A DNA stretch of 64,000 bases from Sphingorhabdus_B arenilitoris (GCF_042651485.1 NZ_JBHSDH010000010.1:1-64000); one strand, 5' to 3'; numbered from the stretch's first letter, positions 34,481-43,880 are shown. Notes: generated by a model not told the origin, from the sequence alone. A program made the numbers and translations.

Positions 34481-34705
34481 TTACATCAAAATCCGGCAGC
34501 TGCGGCATGGTTCGCGCTTTGGTGTCGTTTTCGAATTTTGCTTTGTGGTGGTTTCTTTGCGTTTTTCAACAGGCTGACTATCGTCATCGCTATTGTTTTC
34601 GGTTGACGCTTTGGAATTCCCACTGGAAGTTATTGCAAATGCCGGCGCTGCGGAAATACCAAAACAAAATGCTGCTACGACAACAGATTTTTTCAACAAA
34701 CGCAT
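34481..34705 (-). CDS. small secreted hypothetical protein (74 aa)
   Basis: Signal peptide (MRLLKKSVVVAAFCFGISAA, cut after AFA) followed by a short, very polar Ser/Asn/Lys/Thr-rich segment with a C-terminal CRSC pair. No family recognised. ATG at 34705 is chosen because GAGG stands six bases upstream; a GTG four codons earlier is possible. The low-complexity body means it could be a spurious frame, but the signal peptide and ribosome-binding site argue for a gene. Confidence 0.55.
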   Translation of the reverse strand: MRLLKKSVVVAAFCFGISAAPAFAITSSGNSKASTENNSDDDSQPVEKRKETTTKQNSKTTPKREPCRSCRILM

Positions 34706-34819
34706 ATACGGCCTCACCCTCTATCGCTCTCAACAGCGCCGCATAACGCTGCGCTTCATCCCCGACAAAGCACGCAATATCAGTAAAGTCAAGCAAAACA
34801 GGGATTTCGAGGGAGGTCA

Positions 34820-34895
34820 TGGTGGGCGCTAACGGGCTCGAACCGCTGACCCTCTCGGTGTAAACGAGATGCTCTACCAACTGAGCTAAGCGCCC
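34820..34895 (-). tRNA. tRNA-Val (UAC anticodon)
   Basis: Minus-strand cloverleaf: acceptor stem GGGCGCT/AGCGCCC, D arm GCTC/GAGC with TTGGTA loop, anticodon arm TCTCG-TTTACAC-CGAGA with anticodon TAC, T arm with TTCGAGC, discriminator A and encoded CCA (34820-34822). Confidence 0.95.
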
Positions 34896-34987
34896 TAAAA
34901 AGGCCATGACGCGCAGAATCAATCTGCGATGCTGGGGCCAATGCCAAAGCCGTTCGGAATTGGCAAGCCTTTTCGCGTTTGTAACCG

Positions 34988-35974
34988 CTAAATAACCGAA
35001 CCTCTCGCCAATTGAACCTCGTCAAAATATTTCATCATCTTATCTGCGGTGTCGTCTGATAGCTCGATGAAAACACGCCGCGCATCTTTGGGATCCATCC
35101 GGCGCAGCAAGAGCCCGGTTTCGGTCATCCCGGTAATCCACCTCAGCGCGGTTGTTGCAGGGACAGCAGCGGCGATACATAGGCTCGATACCGAAACCGA
35201 TTTGCCTTCAATTCTTGCGACCAGCAAATCGAGCAATATGTCCCATGCCGGATCAGCAAATAGCTCGCTATCAAAATAAGCGTCGCGGCGCCGTCGATAT
35301 CGGATGATTTCACGGATATAGGATGCCTTCACCGGCGAGGCGGTCTCATCAGCTGCCGCCCTTTTTGTTTCTATAAAAGGTTGGATGATGCTGCTGGGCG
35401 CGGGCCGGAATGACATCGGCTTTTCGGCCAACTGGTTGCTGCTTTTCACATCGCCTTGATCGGCCAATCGCGCCAGAGTGCGCGCAAAATCGGCAAGCTC
35501 ATCGCTTATTTTATGCAGCGCGCCAATACCTGCATCGCGGCTGTTATCATGCAGCTGTTCCATCTTACTTCCCCGCCTGATTGCCCCAGACATAATGAGT
35601 AAAGCTTCAAGGTCGCTTCCTTGGATCAGGAAATGGCATTGGGAAATTGGCATATCGGCATATGCCCGGTCCAAACTCTCCATATCCGTCCAAATCAGCG
35701 CCTCCCCGCCATTGCTTGTTAAGTATCGAGATATGTTGGAGATTTCTTGCAAAGGCCGCTCCGAAATGGAGGTAAAATCTGCGATTAGCAGATCAAATTC
35801 TGGGAAATCATCGGGCTGGGGTCCGATTTGGGCGATATCGCAGCGGTCGATAATCAGACATCCTGCGCGCTGTGCTATCGCCGCCAGTTTCGCCCGTTCG
35901 GCTTGGTTTGGGCTGCAAATCGCGGCCGTGCGCTGCGGCAATTGTGCGCTTGTCAGGTCGTTGTAGGTCGGCAT
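34988..35974 (-). CDS. winged-helix (MarR-like) regulator with receiver-like N-terminus (328 aa)
   Basis: The C-terminal third (about 225-328) reads as a winged helix: DPAWDILLDLLVARIEGKSV, VSSLCIAAAVPATTALRWI (recognition region), then the wing LLLRRMDPKDARRVFIELSD. The N-terminal 120 residues resemble a degenerate receiver or divergent alpha/beta domain (AAICSPNQAERAKLAAIAQRAG, FDLLIADFTS). Similar two-part proteins are widespread in sphingomonads and have no assigned target. ATG at 35974 is favoured by GAGG five bases upstream; an in-frame start at 35983 is possible. Flanked by tRNA-Val and the divergent peptidase. Confidence 0.7.
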   Translation of the reverse strand: MPTYNDLTSAQLPQRTAAICSPNQAERAKLAAIAQRAGCLIIDRCDIAQIGPQPDDFPEFDLLIADFTSISERPLQEISNISRYLTSNGGEALIWTDMESLDRAYADMPISQCHFLIQGSDLEALLIMSGAIRRGSKMEQLHDNSRDAGIGALHKISDELADFARTLARLADQGDVKSSNQLAEKPMSFRPAPSSIIQPFIETKRAAADETASPVKASYIREIIRYRRRRDAYFDSELFADPAWDILLDLLVARIEGKSVSVSSLCIAAAVPATTALRWITGMTETGLLLRRMDPKDARRVFIELSDDTADKMMKYFDEVQLARGSVI

Positions 35975-36197
35975 GCACCTCATCCTCTGTTTTTTAGGCG
36001 GGCATAAAAACCAGTGCCAGTTGTTCACGGCAAGTCTGGGCCCTTGGAGTGTTTTCAAATAGCCTCCAAAATGGATTCAACCATGCCCAGCGTTTCTTGT
36101 ATGAGCCGCTAGTATATAAAATTTGGCTAGATGCTGGTCTTTTTGGTCAGCGCAACCTATCTATTGTCCATGATATTTAAGAGAGGAATGATAGGTC

Positions 36198-38381
36198 GTG
36201 CGAAAAATGAAGATGATATTGGCGTTAACCGCCTTGCCGATGATTGCGACGCCAATGGTTGAAATTGCTCAGGCTGCACCCGCGCCCAAAACAGTGCCTA
36301 TGCTGCTACAAAAATGGCAGGGTCCCTATGATGGTGTGCCGGCATGGGATAAGGTGAAGCCAACGGATTTTCCCGCCGCTTTTGAAGCCGGTATGAAGGT
36401 GACGAAAGCCGAATATGAGCGCATATTAAACAATCCCGAACCAATCACCTTTGAAAATACTATCACCGCGACGGAACTGGCTGGTAAAGAATTGAGCCGC
36501 CTGTTTCCGGTTTGGGGCGTGCACACCTCCAATTTGTCGAATGATCAAATCCGTCAATATGAAGCAGAATATGGCCCAAAGCTGAGCCAGTTTTTCACCG
36601 AACTGACCTTGGACGCTCGCTATTTTCAGCGGATCCAATATCTGTATCAACAACGCGATAAGCTGGGGCTTGATGCGAAGCAGATGCGTCTTTTGACGCA
36701 AACCTACGATAACCTTGTTCGCGATGGTGCGTTGCTCAATGCCGAACAGCAGAAACGGGCGATTGCAATCGAATCTGAGCTTGCGAAAAGCTTTTCGACT
36801 TTTTCATCGAAAGTATTGGCCGACGAAGAAACCTATATTTTGATCGAAAATGAGGCTGATCTGGCGGGGCTTCCGGATAGTTACATTGCCTCGATTGCCG
36901 ATGCGGCGAAGGATAAGGGCAAAAAAGGCTGGGCCGTGGCCAACACGCGCAGCGCCGTTCAACCTTTTTTGGAAAATAGCACCAACCGCGCCTTGCGGCA
37001 GAAAGTGTGGACCGCCTTCACTAAGCGCGGCGATAATGGCGATGGCAATGATACGAATGAAGTCATCGCACAAATATTGAAATTGCGGCAGGAGCGTGCG
37101 GAATTACTGGGCTTTGAAACTCATGCCCATTACCGGATGGCCAATACGATGGCGAAAGACCCGGAACGCGCGATGGATTTGATGATGAAAGTGTGGCCGG
37201 CCGCTGTTGCCCGCGTGGGTGAAGAGGTCGCCGATATGCAAGCCATAGCGGATGCCGACGGAATTACCATCGAGCCATGGGACTACCGTTTTTACGCCGA
37301 AAAAGTGCGGAAGGCTAAATATGATCTCGACCAGAATGAGATTAAACCTTATTTCCAACTTGATAATATGATGGCCGCCATGTTTGATGCGGCGGGCCGG
37401 TTATATGATTTTAAATTTATGGAAAACACAGGCACTGTTCCTGTCTTCCACCCCGATATCCGCACATTTGAAGTGACCCGCAATGGGCAGATTGTCGGCC
37501 TGTTTTATCTCGACAATTTTGCGCGGCCGGGCAAACGGTCGGGCGCGTGGATGACCACTTACCGCGATCAGCATAAGCTGGGCGGTGAGAATAACATTGT
37601 ACTGGCGTCGAATAACAATAATTTTGTGAAGGGTGCGGGCGGTGAACCGACATTGATCAGCATTGATGATGCCTCGACGCTGTTCCACGAATTTGGCCAT
37701 GCGCTGCATTATCTGAATTATGATATCACATGGCCTGGTCTGGCCGGAACGCCGCGCGATTTCGTGGAATATCCAAGCCAAGTGAATGAAAATTGGCTGC
37801 TGACCCCGTATATCCTGAACACCTATGCCAAGCATTATAAAACCGGCGAACCCATTCCCAAAGAGCTGGTAGAAAAGATAGAAAAGAGCAGCAGCTTTAA
37901 CGAAGGTTTTGCCACGGTGGAATATCTGTCCAGCGCGATATTGGACATGAAACTGCATAACCGGACCGACCCAGTGGCAGACCCGGCGGCATTTGAAAAA
38001 GCCACGCTGGCGCAAATTGGGATGCCAAAGGAAATGGTGATGCGGCACCGGTTGCCGCAATTTAATCACCTCTTCTCCTCCGACGCTTATTCTGCAGGCT
38101 ATTATAGCTATTTGTGGTCGGAAACGATGGATGCCGACACTTGGGCGGCGTTCGAAGAATCGGGTGATGTGTGGAATAAGGAAATAGCCGATAAATTCCG
38201 CAAGATATTGCTATCCACGGGCGGCGAAACCGACCGGATTGAGGCTTACCGCGAATTTCGTGGCCGCGATCCCGACGTGAATGCCTTGCTGAAACGGCGC
38301 GGATTTCCGGTTGCGTCCAAAGGTCCGGGCGACGCACCACCCATCATGGAGGAAGCTGCATCCGGCGGTATCGGTAATTAA
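36198..38381 (+). CDS. M3 family metallopeptidase, peptidyl-dipeptidase Dcp-like, exported (727 aa)
   Basis: Zinc oligopeptidase of the thimet/Dcp family. The zinc motif HEFGHALH, with further conserved downstream Glu in DFVEYPSQVNENWL, lies near residue 495, and the mostly helical N-terminal half includes ETHAHYRMANTMA. A signal peptide (MRKMKMILALTALPMIATPM, cut near IAQA) sends it to the periplasm, where it would trim small peptides; sphingomonads commonly have such an exported copy, whereas E. coli Dcp is cytoplasmic. The start is GTG at 36198; ATG at 36207 is an alternative. Confidence 0.9.
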   Translation: MRKMKMILALTALPMIATPMVEIAQAAPAPKTVPMLLQKWQGPYDGVPAWDKVKPTDFPAAFEAGMKVTKAEYERILNNPEPITFENTITATELAGKELSRLFPVWGVHTSNLSNDQIRQYEAEYGPKLSQFFTELTLDARYFQRIQYLYQQRDKLGLDAKQMRLLTQTYDNLVRDGALLNAEQQKRAIAIESELAKSFSTFSSKVLADEETYILIENEADLAGLPDSYIASIADAAKDKGKKGWAVANTRSAVQPFLENSTNRALRQKVWTAFTKRGDNGDGNDTNEVIAQILKLRQERAELLGFETHAHYRMANTMAKDPERAMDLMMKVWPAAVARVGEEVADMQAIADADGITIEPWDYRFYAEKVRKAKYDLDQNEIKPYFQLDNMMAAMFDAAGRLYDFKFMENTGTVPVFHPDIRTFEVTRNGQIVGLFYLDNFARPGKRSGAWMTTYRDQHKLGGENNIVLASNNNNFVKGAGGEPTLISIDDASTLFHEFGHALHYLNYDITWPGLAGTPRDFVEYPSQVNENWLLTPYILNTYAKHYKTGEPIPKELVEKIEKSSSFNEGFATVEYLSSAILDMKLHNRTDPVADPAAFEKATLAQIGMPKEMVMRHRLPQFNHLFSSDAYSAGYYSYLWSETMDADTWAAFEESGDVWNKEIADKFRKILLSTGGETDRIEAYREFRGRDPDVNALLKRRGFPVASKGPGDAPPIMEEAASGGIGN

Positions 38382-38519
38382 CACCCGGGGGCTGGGTCAC
38401 GGCACGTTGCGGGTCAATGGCGGTGCGCCTATCACCGCCGGTTGATATGCGCGGTTTGCGCGATGATTGGTCCGCCGGTGGCCGCTTTCATGCTGCCGCC
38501 AATATCTGAGCCGTTCGAT

Positions 38520-38756
38520 TTAGGCAGAGGCCAACGTCTCGCTGCCCCGGAACCAGAATAACGGTTCGGCGGGCTGCTGTGACGAGGACGCCAACGGCAG
38601 TGCGGTTTCGCAAAAGGCGCATTCCGCCGTTGTCCGTCCAATATGCCAATGGGTCCGGGTGCAGGACGGACAATGATTGACCGATTCGGCGTAATAAAGC
38701 GGGATAAATGTCCGCTGTTGCGCCGAACCCCGGAAATCCTTTATATTCATATACAT
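38520..38756 (-). CDS. small CxxC/CxxC zinc-ribbon-like protein (78 aa)
   Basis: Starts MYMNIKDFRGSAQQRTFIPL and contains CPSC and CAFC 16 residues apart, separated by THWHIGRTTAE, a likely zinc-ribbon. No known family recalled, so function is unassigned. ATG at 38756 is supported by AAGGAGAAG seven bases upstream. Intergenic DNA on both sides (138 bases left, 281 right) shows no other gene; a GGCGGTG/CACCGCC hairpin without a T-tract lies at 38419-38439. Confidence 0.6.
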   Translation of the reverse strand: MYMNIKDFRGSAQQRTFIPLYYAESVNHCPSCTRTHWHIGRTTAECAFCETALPLASSSQQPAEPLFWFRGSETLASA

Positions 38757-39037
38757 CGACTTCTCCTTCGCTATCGTGAGCCCCCACATTTGCGACCAGC
38801 CGTTTTATACTATCGATAAACTGCATCCTATCATATGAATAGCTTATGAACAATGCGGCGAAGCGATTACGGCTCGTCGCGCCTCGTGCACGGGTCGGTT
38901 GACCTATTTTGGCACATGACTTTGCGGCCCACTTGGGCCCGCAAAATGGTCTCAAAACTCCAAGACGGATTGAATAGGTCCTGACCCTAAAACCGATACT
39001 CCTGCCGATCAACCAGTTGGCTTATCAGCTTTTATTC

Positions 39038-42000
39038 CTAACGGCCGAGCATCGGTTTCAAATACCCACCCGTGTAACTGGCCGCAACTTTTGCCACTTG
39101 TTCCGGTGTGCCTTGCGCCACGATCTCTCCGCCTTTTACACCGCCTTCGGGGCCGAGGTCGATGACCCAGTCGGCGGTTTTTATGACGTCGAGATTATGT
39201 TCGATCACCACCACGCTATTACCCTGTTCGACGAGCCGGTGGAGCACTTCGAGCAATTTTCGCACATCTTCAAAATGCAAGCCGGTCGTCGGTTCATCAA
39301 GGATATAGAGCGTTTGCCCGGTGGAACGTTTGCTCAGCTCCTTGGCGAGCTTTACCCGCTGCGCCTCCCCGCCCGACAGGGTGGTGGCCTGCTGCCCCAC
39401 CTTGATATAGCCCAGACCCACTTCGGCCAGCATCGCCATTTTATCCCGGATCGGCGGCACGGCCTTAAATGTTTCGACTGCATCCTCTATTGTCATGTCC
39501 AGGACATCGGCGATCGACAGGCCTTTCCACTTCACCTCCAATGTCTCGCGGTTGTAACGCCGTCCATTGCACTCCTCACAGGTGACATAGACATCGGGCA
39601 GGAAATGCATTTCAATCTTGATCAGGCCATCACCGCTACATTTTTCGCAGCGCCCGCCCTTTACATTGAAACTGAAGCGCCCGGGCTTATATCCCCTTGC
39701 CTCGCTTTCGGGCAGGCCCGCGAACCAATCGCGGATATTGGTAAAGGCTCCGGTGTAAGTGGCGGGGTTGCTGCGCGGTGTCCGGCCAATCGGGCTTTGA
39801 TCAATATCGATCACCTTGTCGCAATGTTGTAAGCCGGTAATTTTGTCATGCGGACCGGCGATCACGCGGGCACCATTCAATGACCGAGCGGCGGCGGCAT
39901 AAAGCGTGTCGATAGTGAAGCTGGATTTGCCAGATCCCGAAACACCAGTGATGCAGGTGAAGGTGCCGAGCGGAATCGATGCGGTGACATCGCGCAAATT
40001 ATTGGCCCGCGCCCCGTGCACGGTTAACTTCTTGCCATTGCCCTTGCGCCGTTTTTTGGGCACCGCGATTTCCCGCGTGCCGTTGAGATAATCGGCGGTC
40101 AGCGACCCTTTTGCCTTTATGATTTTTTTCAGCGGCCCTTCGGCCATCACGCGCCCGCCATGCACGCCCGCACCCGGACCAAGATCGACCACCCAATCTG
40201 CGGTGCGGATCGCATCTTCATCATGCTCGACAACGATCACCGTATTGCCCAAATCGCGCAGCCGCCGCAACGTAGCGAGCAGGCGGTCATTGTCTTTTTG
40301 ATGCAGGCCGATGCTCGGTTCATCGAGCACGTAAAGCACACCGGACAGGCCGGAGCCAATTTGACTGGCAAGGCGGATACGCTGGCTTTCTCCGCCTGAT
40401 AATGTGCCGGATGTACGGTCAAGGTTCAAATAATCGAGCCCGACATTGTTCAGGAAGCCCAGCCTTTCGTTGATTTCCTTCAATATCGCTTTGGCAATCT
40501 GACTCTGCTGCTTGGTCAGGCTTTGGTCTACTTCGGCAAACCAGACCAAGGCGTCGCTCACGCTCATCCGGGTCGGCGTGGCAATATCGGCGCCCGCAAT
40601 TTTGACGCAGAGCGCCTCAGGCCGCAGCCGCGCCCCATGACAGGTTTCACAAGGCTGCGATGTTTGAAATTTGCCGAGCTCTTCGCGCATCCACGCACTG
40701 TCGGTTTGCAGCAGACGGCGGTGGAGATTGCCGACCACGCCTTCAAAGGCTTTGGTCACCGTATATTCTTTACGCCCATCCTTGAAAGTCAGCTGCACCG
40801 GCATCCCATTTGTGCCGTGCAGGATGATCATCCGCTGATCGGGCTCCAATTGATTCCAAGGAGTCTCCAGGCTGAAATCATACGCCCGCGCGAGGCTGGA
40901 TAATACCTGCATATAATAAGGGCTCGGCGGGTTGGATTTGGCCCATGGCACGACCGCGCCTTGCTTCAAAGTCAAAGCCTCATTGGGTACCACCAGCTGT
41001 TCATCAAATTCCAACCGTTCGCCAAGGCCATCGCAATCGGGGCAAGCCCCTTGCGGCGCGTTGAACGAGAATAGCCGGGGCGCGATTTCGGCGATGGTAA
41101 AACCCGATACGGGACAGGCAAATTTTTCACTAAACACAATGCGATTGGGCGGCAGGCCAGTGCCCTTCATCGACCCACTGGTGATGTTTGCTAGAGCCCT
41201 CTCCCCTTCAGGGCGGAGGTTTGGGATGGGGGGCTGTATTTGAAACTCAGCCCTAACCTCGCGGACAGTCGGCTCCCCCTCTCGTAACTGCTCCCCTGAA
41301 GGGGAGAGGGACTGAGCCATCGCTTCTGCCACCGTCCCATCCGCCAAATCCACGAAGGCCAGCCCATCGGCCAGCTTCAGCGCGGTTTCGAAACTATCGG
41401 CCAGCCTTGTTTCAATGCCCGGTTTGATGACGATACGGTCGACCACAACCTCAATGTCATGCTTATATTTTTTATCCAGCGCTGGCGCTTCTTCAATCGG
41501 GTAAAAATCGCCATCGATGCGCACGCGGGTAAATCCATCCTTTTGCCATTGCGCGAGTTCTTTGCGATATTCGCCCTTGCGCCCCTGCACCACCGGCGCG
41601 AGCAGATAGGCCCGCGTCCCTTCTGCCAAGGCCATGGTTCGGTCCACCATTTGCGTGACCGTCTGCGCAGTGATGGGCAAGCCGGTTGCGGGCGAATAAG
41701 GCACGCCCACCCGCGCCCATAATAACCGCATATAATCATAAATTTCGGTGACCGTCGCCACGGTGGAGCGCGGATTGCGTGACGTGGTTTTCTGCTCAAT
41801 GGAAATGGCGGGCGATAGACCTTCGATATGTTCCACATCCGGCTTTTGCATCATCTCCAAAAACTGCCGCGCATAGGCCGACAGGCTTTCCACATACCGC
41901 CTTTGTCCCTCGGCATAGATGGTGTCAAAGGCGAGCGACGATTTGCCGCTGCCCGACAAGCCGGTGATAACGATCAGCTTGTCACGCGGCAGGTCGATAT

Positions 42001-42058
42001 CAATGCCCTGCAAATTATGTTCGCGCGCACCGCGCACCTTGATGTGGGTCAGGCTCAT
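39038..42058 (-). CDS. uvrA: excinuclease ABC subunit UvrA with in-frame repeat insertion (1006 aa)
   Basis: Damage-recognition ATPase of nucleotide excision repair. Two ABC ATPase modules: Walker A GLSGSGKSS (33-41) and GVSGSGKSS, signatures LSGGESQRI and LSGGEAQRV, and the zinc-binding CEKCSGDG/CEECNGRRY module. The first zinc module reads CPVSG followed by CPDC. The protein is longer than usual because about 39 residues (S250-L289, LSPSGEQLREGEPTVREVRA onward) are encoded by a 114-bp palindromic repeat lying in frame just before that module. All catalytic motifs are intact, so it is probably functional. An SOS box lies 11 bases upstream. Confidence 0.96.
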   Translation of the reverse strand: MSLTHIKVRGAREHNLQGIDIDLPRDKLIVITGLSGSGKSSLAFDTIYAEGQRRYVESLSAYARQFLEMMQKPDVEHIEGLSPAISIEQKTTSRNPRSTVATVTEIYDYMRLLWARVGVPYSPATGLPITAQTVTQMVDRTMALAEGTRAYLLAPVVQGRKGEYRKELAQWQKDGFTRVRIDGDFYPIEEAPALDKKYKHDIEVVVDRIVIKPGIETRLADSFETALKLADGLAFVDLADGTVAEAMAQSLSPSGEQLREGEPTVREVRAEFQIQPPIPNLRPEGERALANITSGSMKGTGLPPNRIVFSEKFACPVSGFTIAEIAPRLFSFNAPQGACPDCDGLGERLEFDEQLVVPNEALTLKQGAVVPWAKSNPPSPYYMQVLSSLARAYDFSLETPWNQLEPDQRMIILHGTNGMPVQLTFKDGRKEYTVTKAFEGVVGNLHRRLLQTDSAWMREELGKFQTSQPCETCHGARLRPEALCVKIAGADIATPTRMSVSDALVWFAEVDQSLTKQQSQIAKAILKEINERLGFLNNVGLDYLNLDRTSGTLSGGESQRIRLASQIGSGLSGVLYVLDEPSIGLHQKDNDRLLATLRRLRDLGNTVIVVEHDEDAIRTADWVVDLGPGAGVHGGRVMAEGPLKKIIKAKGSLTADYLNGTREIAVPKKRRKGNGKKLTVHGARANNLRDVTASIPLGTFTCITGVSGSGKSSFTIDTLYAAAARSLNGARVIAGPHDKITGLQHCDKVIDIDQSPIGRTPRSNPATYTGAFTNIRDWFAGLPESEARGYKPGRFSFNVKGGRCEKCSGDGLIKIEMHFLPDVYVTCEECNGRRYNRETLEVKWKGLSIADVLDMTIEDAVETFKAVPPIRDKMAMLAEVGLGYIKVGQQATTLSGGEAQRVKLAKELSKRSTGQTLYILDEPTTGLHFEDVRKLLEVLHRLVEQGNSVVVIEHNLDVIKTADWVIDLGPEGGVKGGEIVAQGTPEQVAKVAASYTGGYLKPMLGR
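41197..41310. repeat. 114-bp palindromic repeat element inserted in uvrA
   Basis: Perfect 17-bp terminal inverted repeats: CCCTCTCCCCTTCAGGG (41197-41213) and its complement (41294-41310). An inner pair GGGCTG/CAGCCC (41231-41236 and 41248-41253) allows a branched hairpin. The length, 114 bp, is exactly 38 codons, so the uvrA frame is preserved. No transposase; it looks like a non-autonomous palindromic element of the kind scattered through many proteobacterial genomes. No other full copy is seen in this window. Confidence 0.85.
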
Positions 42059-42068
42059 GAGAATAATT

Positions 42069-42083
42069 GTTCCATTTTTGTTC
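42069..42083. promoter_or_regulatory. LexA (SOS) box upstream of uvrA
   Basis: GTTC-N7-GTTC (42069-42072 and 42080-42083), the direct-repeat LexA site of alphaproteobacteria. It lies 11 bases before the uvrA start on the opposite strand, which is the expected place for SOS control of uvrA. Confidence 0.8.
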
Positions 42084-42227
42084 TATATACGCAAGTGCGA
42101 ATTTTCACTCAGACCGGCGATGCGGCACCGCAGACCGAATTGAAATACAGGCTTTACAAGGCATATTTTTTCCTGTCATCTGCCCAAGTGGGTCAAAACT
42201 AAATCTATTCGTATAGATGGGAAATTT

Positions 42228-43112
42228 ATGTCCAAATGTTTTGTCCGCGCGCGCCCGGCCCGCATCGCTGCCACTGCGTCCGGATGGCGCGCTTCTCTTT
42301 CAAATCACATGCGTGTTGTTAAAACCGCTTCTGCGCTGATCGGGGTTGCCATCGCCTCTACTTATGGCGGTGCCCCGGTATGGGCGCAGGGCGCTTCAAA
42401 CGAAGCAATGGCTTGCACCGCACAGAAGACATTCAGCGGGCAAGAGCTTGGCATCGCGGATCCGGCCCAAATGCAAATGATGATGAGCGCGTCAGCCATT
42501 GGCGACAAAAATAGCAAGCTGCTGCGTACCAGCGGGCGAATGAATTTCTCTCGGCCAGTGGACCCGTCGCTGGGCAGTGCCAGCCCAATATTCCGCTTCG
42601 TCATTGAATATTTTGATGCAGGCTATGGTGCGTCCTCAGAATATTACCAACCGCCGCTCGTTGAAAATATCATTGCCGCGCTGCAGGTTAAAACCCCCGA
42701 ACTTCCCAATGAAGAACGGCCCGTCAAAATGCTGTTCAAAACACAAAATTCGGATGGCAGCGGAAGGGTGTTCCAAATGCCCGGGAAATTGCAGAAACAA
42801 TATGGCGAAAATCCGCTGCGAACGGCGTTTTTCAATCCGAAATTCACGCCCTTACCCGGTAAAAATGGAGATCAGACGATCGATTATTTGGAATCGCTGT
42901 CAAACGCCATTCGCGAAGCAGAGAAAATTGAGGTGAGCTTCATTGACGAGAAAAGCGGTCTAACTATCGGCTATTCATCAATGCCAATCCCGCTGATGGT
43001 GGTCGAGAATTTCAATCTCTCCCCCATGGCGGATCAGCTGCGCGAACAATTGGCGGCGCGTAAATGCCCCCCATTGGTCCCGGTTTCGCCGCTATGGATG
43101 CTCGGCGGATAG
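42228..43112 (+). CDS. hypothetical exported protein (294 aa)
   Basis: No family recognised. A signal-like hydrophobic stretch (VVKTASALIGVAIASTYGG, cut near VWAQG) begins after a positively charged lead of about 30 residues; the first ATG has GGGAAATTT upstream, while the second in-frame ATG at 42309, giving a neater signal peptide, has no ribosome-binding site. The mature part is polar with a single pair of cysteines (near the start and near the end), suggesting a periplasmic protein with one disulfide. A short palindrome ATCTAT-TCGT-ATAGAT (42203-42218) sits over the translation start region. Confidence 0.65.
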   Translation: MSKCFVRARPARIAATASGWRASLSNHMRVVKTASALIGVAIASTYGGAPVWAQGASNEAMACTAQKTFSGQELGIADPAQMQMMMSASAIGDKNSKLLRTSGRMNFSRPVDPSLGSASPIFRFVIEYFDAGYGASSEYYQPPLVENIIAALQVKTPELPNEERPVKMLFKTQNSDGSGRVFQMPGKLQKQYGENPLRTAFFNPKFTPLPGKNGDQTIDYLESLSNAIREAEKIEVSFIDEKSGLTIGYSSMPIPLMVVENFNLSPMADQLREQLAARKCPPLVPVSPLWMLGG

Positions 43113-43123
43113 CCTGCCTGACC

Positions 43124-43714
43124 CTAAGCCTGTTTTTTCGGAAAAAATTTGCGATATTTGCGGTAGGCCCAGCTCAGCAGCCATATCGTAAGCAGCAGCA
43201 AGATGACCGCGATCACCGCCGCCGCGACCGGATTGGCAAAGATCAGGAATAACAACCCGCCCGCCGCGACATCCTCGCCCGTGGACAGCATGATGTTGCT
43301 GACCGGTTCGGGTGATGTGTTCACCACCGCCCGCGCCGACGCCTTCGTCGCATGGCTGGCAAAGGCCGCGCCGCCGCCCAATAGGAAGATGATAACCTGC
43401 CACGCCGGATCACCGCTGTCGACGAGCGCGAGCGCAAGCATCGCCCCGCCCAGCGGCCGGATGATGGTATGCAGCCCATCCCATATGCTATCGAGCCACA
43501 TTACCTTGTCAGCGAAAAATTCGGCCAGCGCGCCCAATGCTGCAATCCCGATCACCCACGGATTGCCCAGCGCCTCCAACATGACAAGATTTTCCGGCAG
43601 CGGCACAATGTCAAAACGCATGGCAAGCCCGGTTGCAAATATCGTCAAATAAAGCCGCCATCCCGACAGCAGGCTGACACTGGCCGCAAGGCCCAACAAT
43701 TCCACAATCCCCAT
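43124..43714 (-). CDS. DUF4126 membrane protein (196 aa)
   Basis: Integral membrane protein with about five hydrophobic segments. Matches my recollection of DUF4126: GWRLYLTIFATGLAMRF, ENLVMLEALGNPWVIGIAALGAL, EFFADKVMWLDSIWDGLHTIIRP and GGAAFASHATKASARAVVNTSPEP. Function unknown. ATG at 43714 follows GAGAGG; the frame extends far upstream to 43993 but that part reads as unstructured sequence. Convergent with the preceding hypothetical gene (11 bases between stops). Confidence 0.8.
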   Translation of the reverse strand: MGIVELLGLAASVSLLSGWRLYLTIFATGLAMRFDIVPLPENLVMLEALGNPWVIGIAALGALAEFFADKVMWLDSIWDGLHTIIRPLGGAMLALALVDSGDPAWQVIIFLLGGGAAFASHATKASARAVVNTSPEPVSNIMLSTGEDVAAGGLLFLIFANPVAAAVIAVILLLLTIWLLSWAYRKYRKFFPKKQA

Positions 43715-43880
43715 ACCCGCCTCTCCCCGCCTGCAATGGGCGAAACATGGCACGAAAAGCCCGGTGGCGCAATTGCGCGGATTTGCGGCGGTGTCGCTTA
43801 ACTGATTTTTAGTTATACTTGCGCCAATGGATATTATGATAAGATATATTTGACCGGTTGGCTGATATAGGGGGTAATAT

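Noticed and set aside
38419..38439. GGCGGTG/CACCGCC hairpin between the M3 peptidase and the zinc-ribbon gene as terminator
   Set aside because: Seven GC-rich pairs but no T-tract; left as a possible structural element only.
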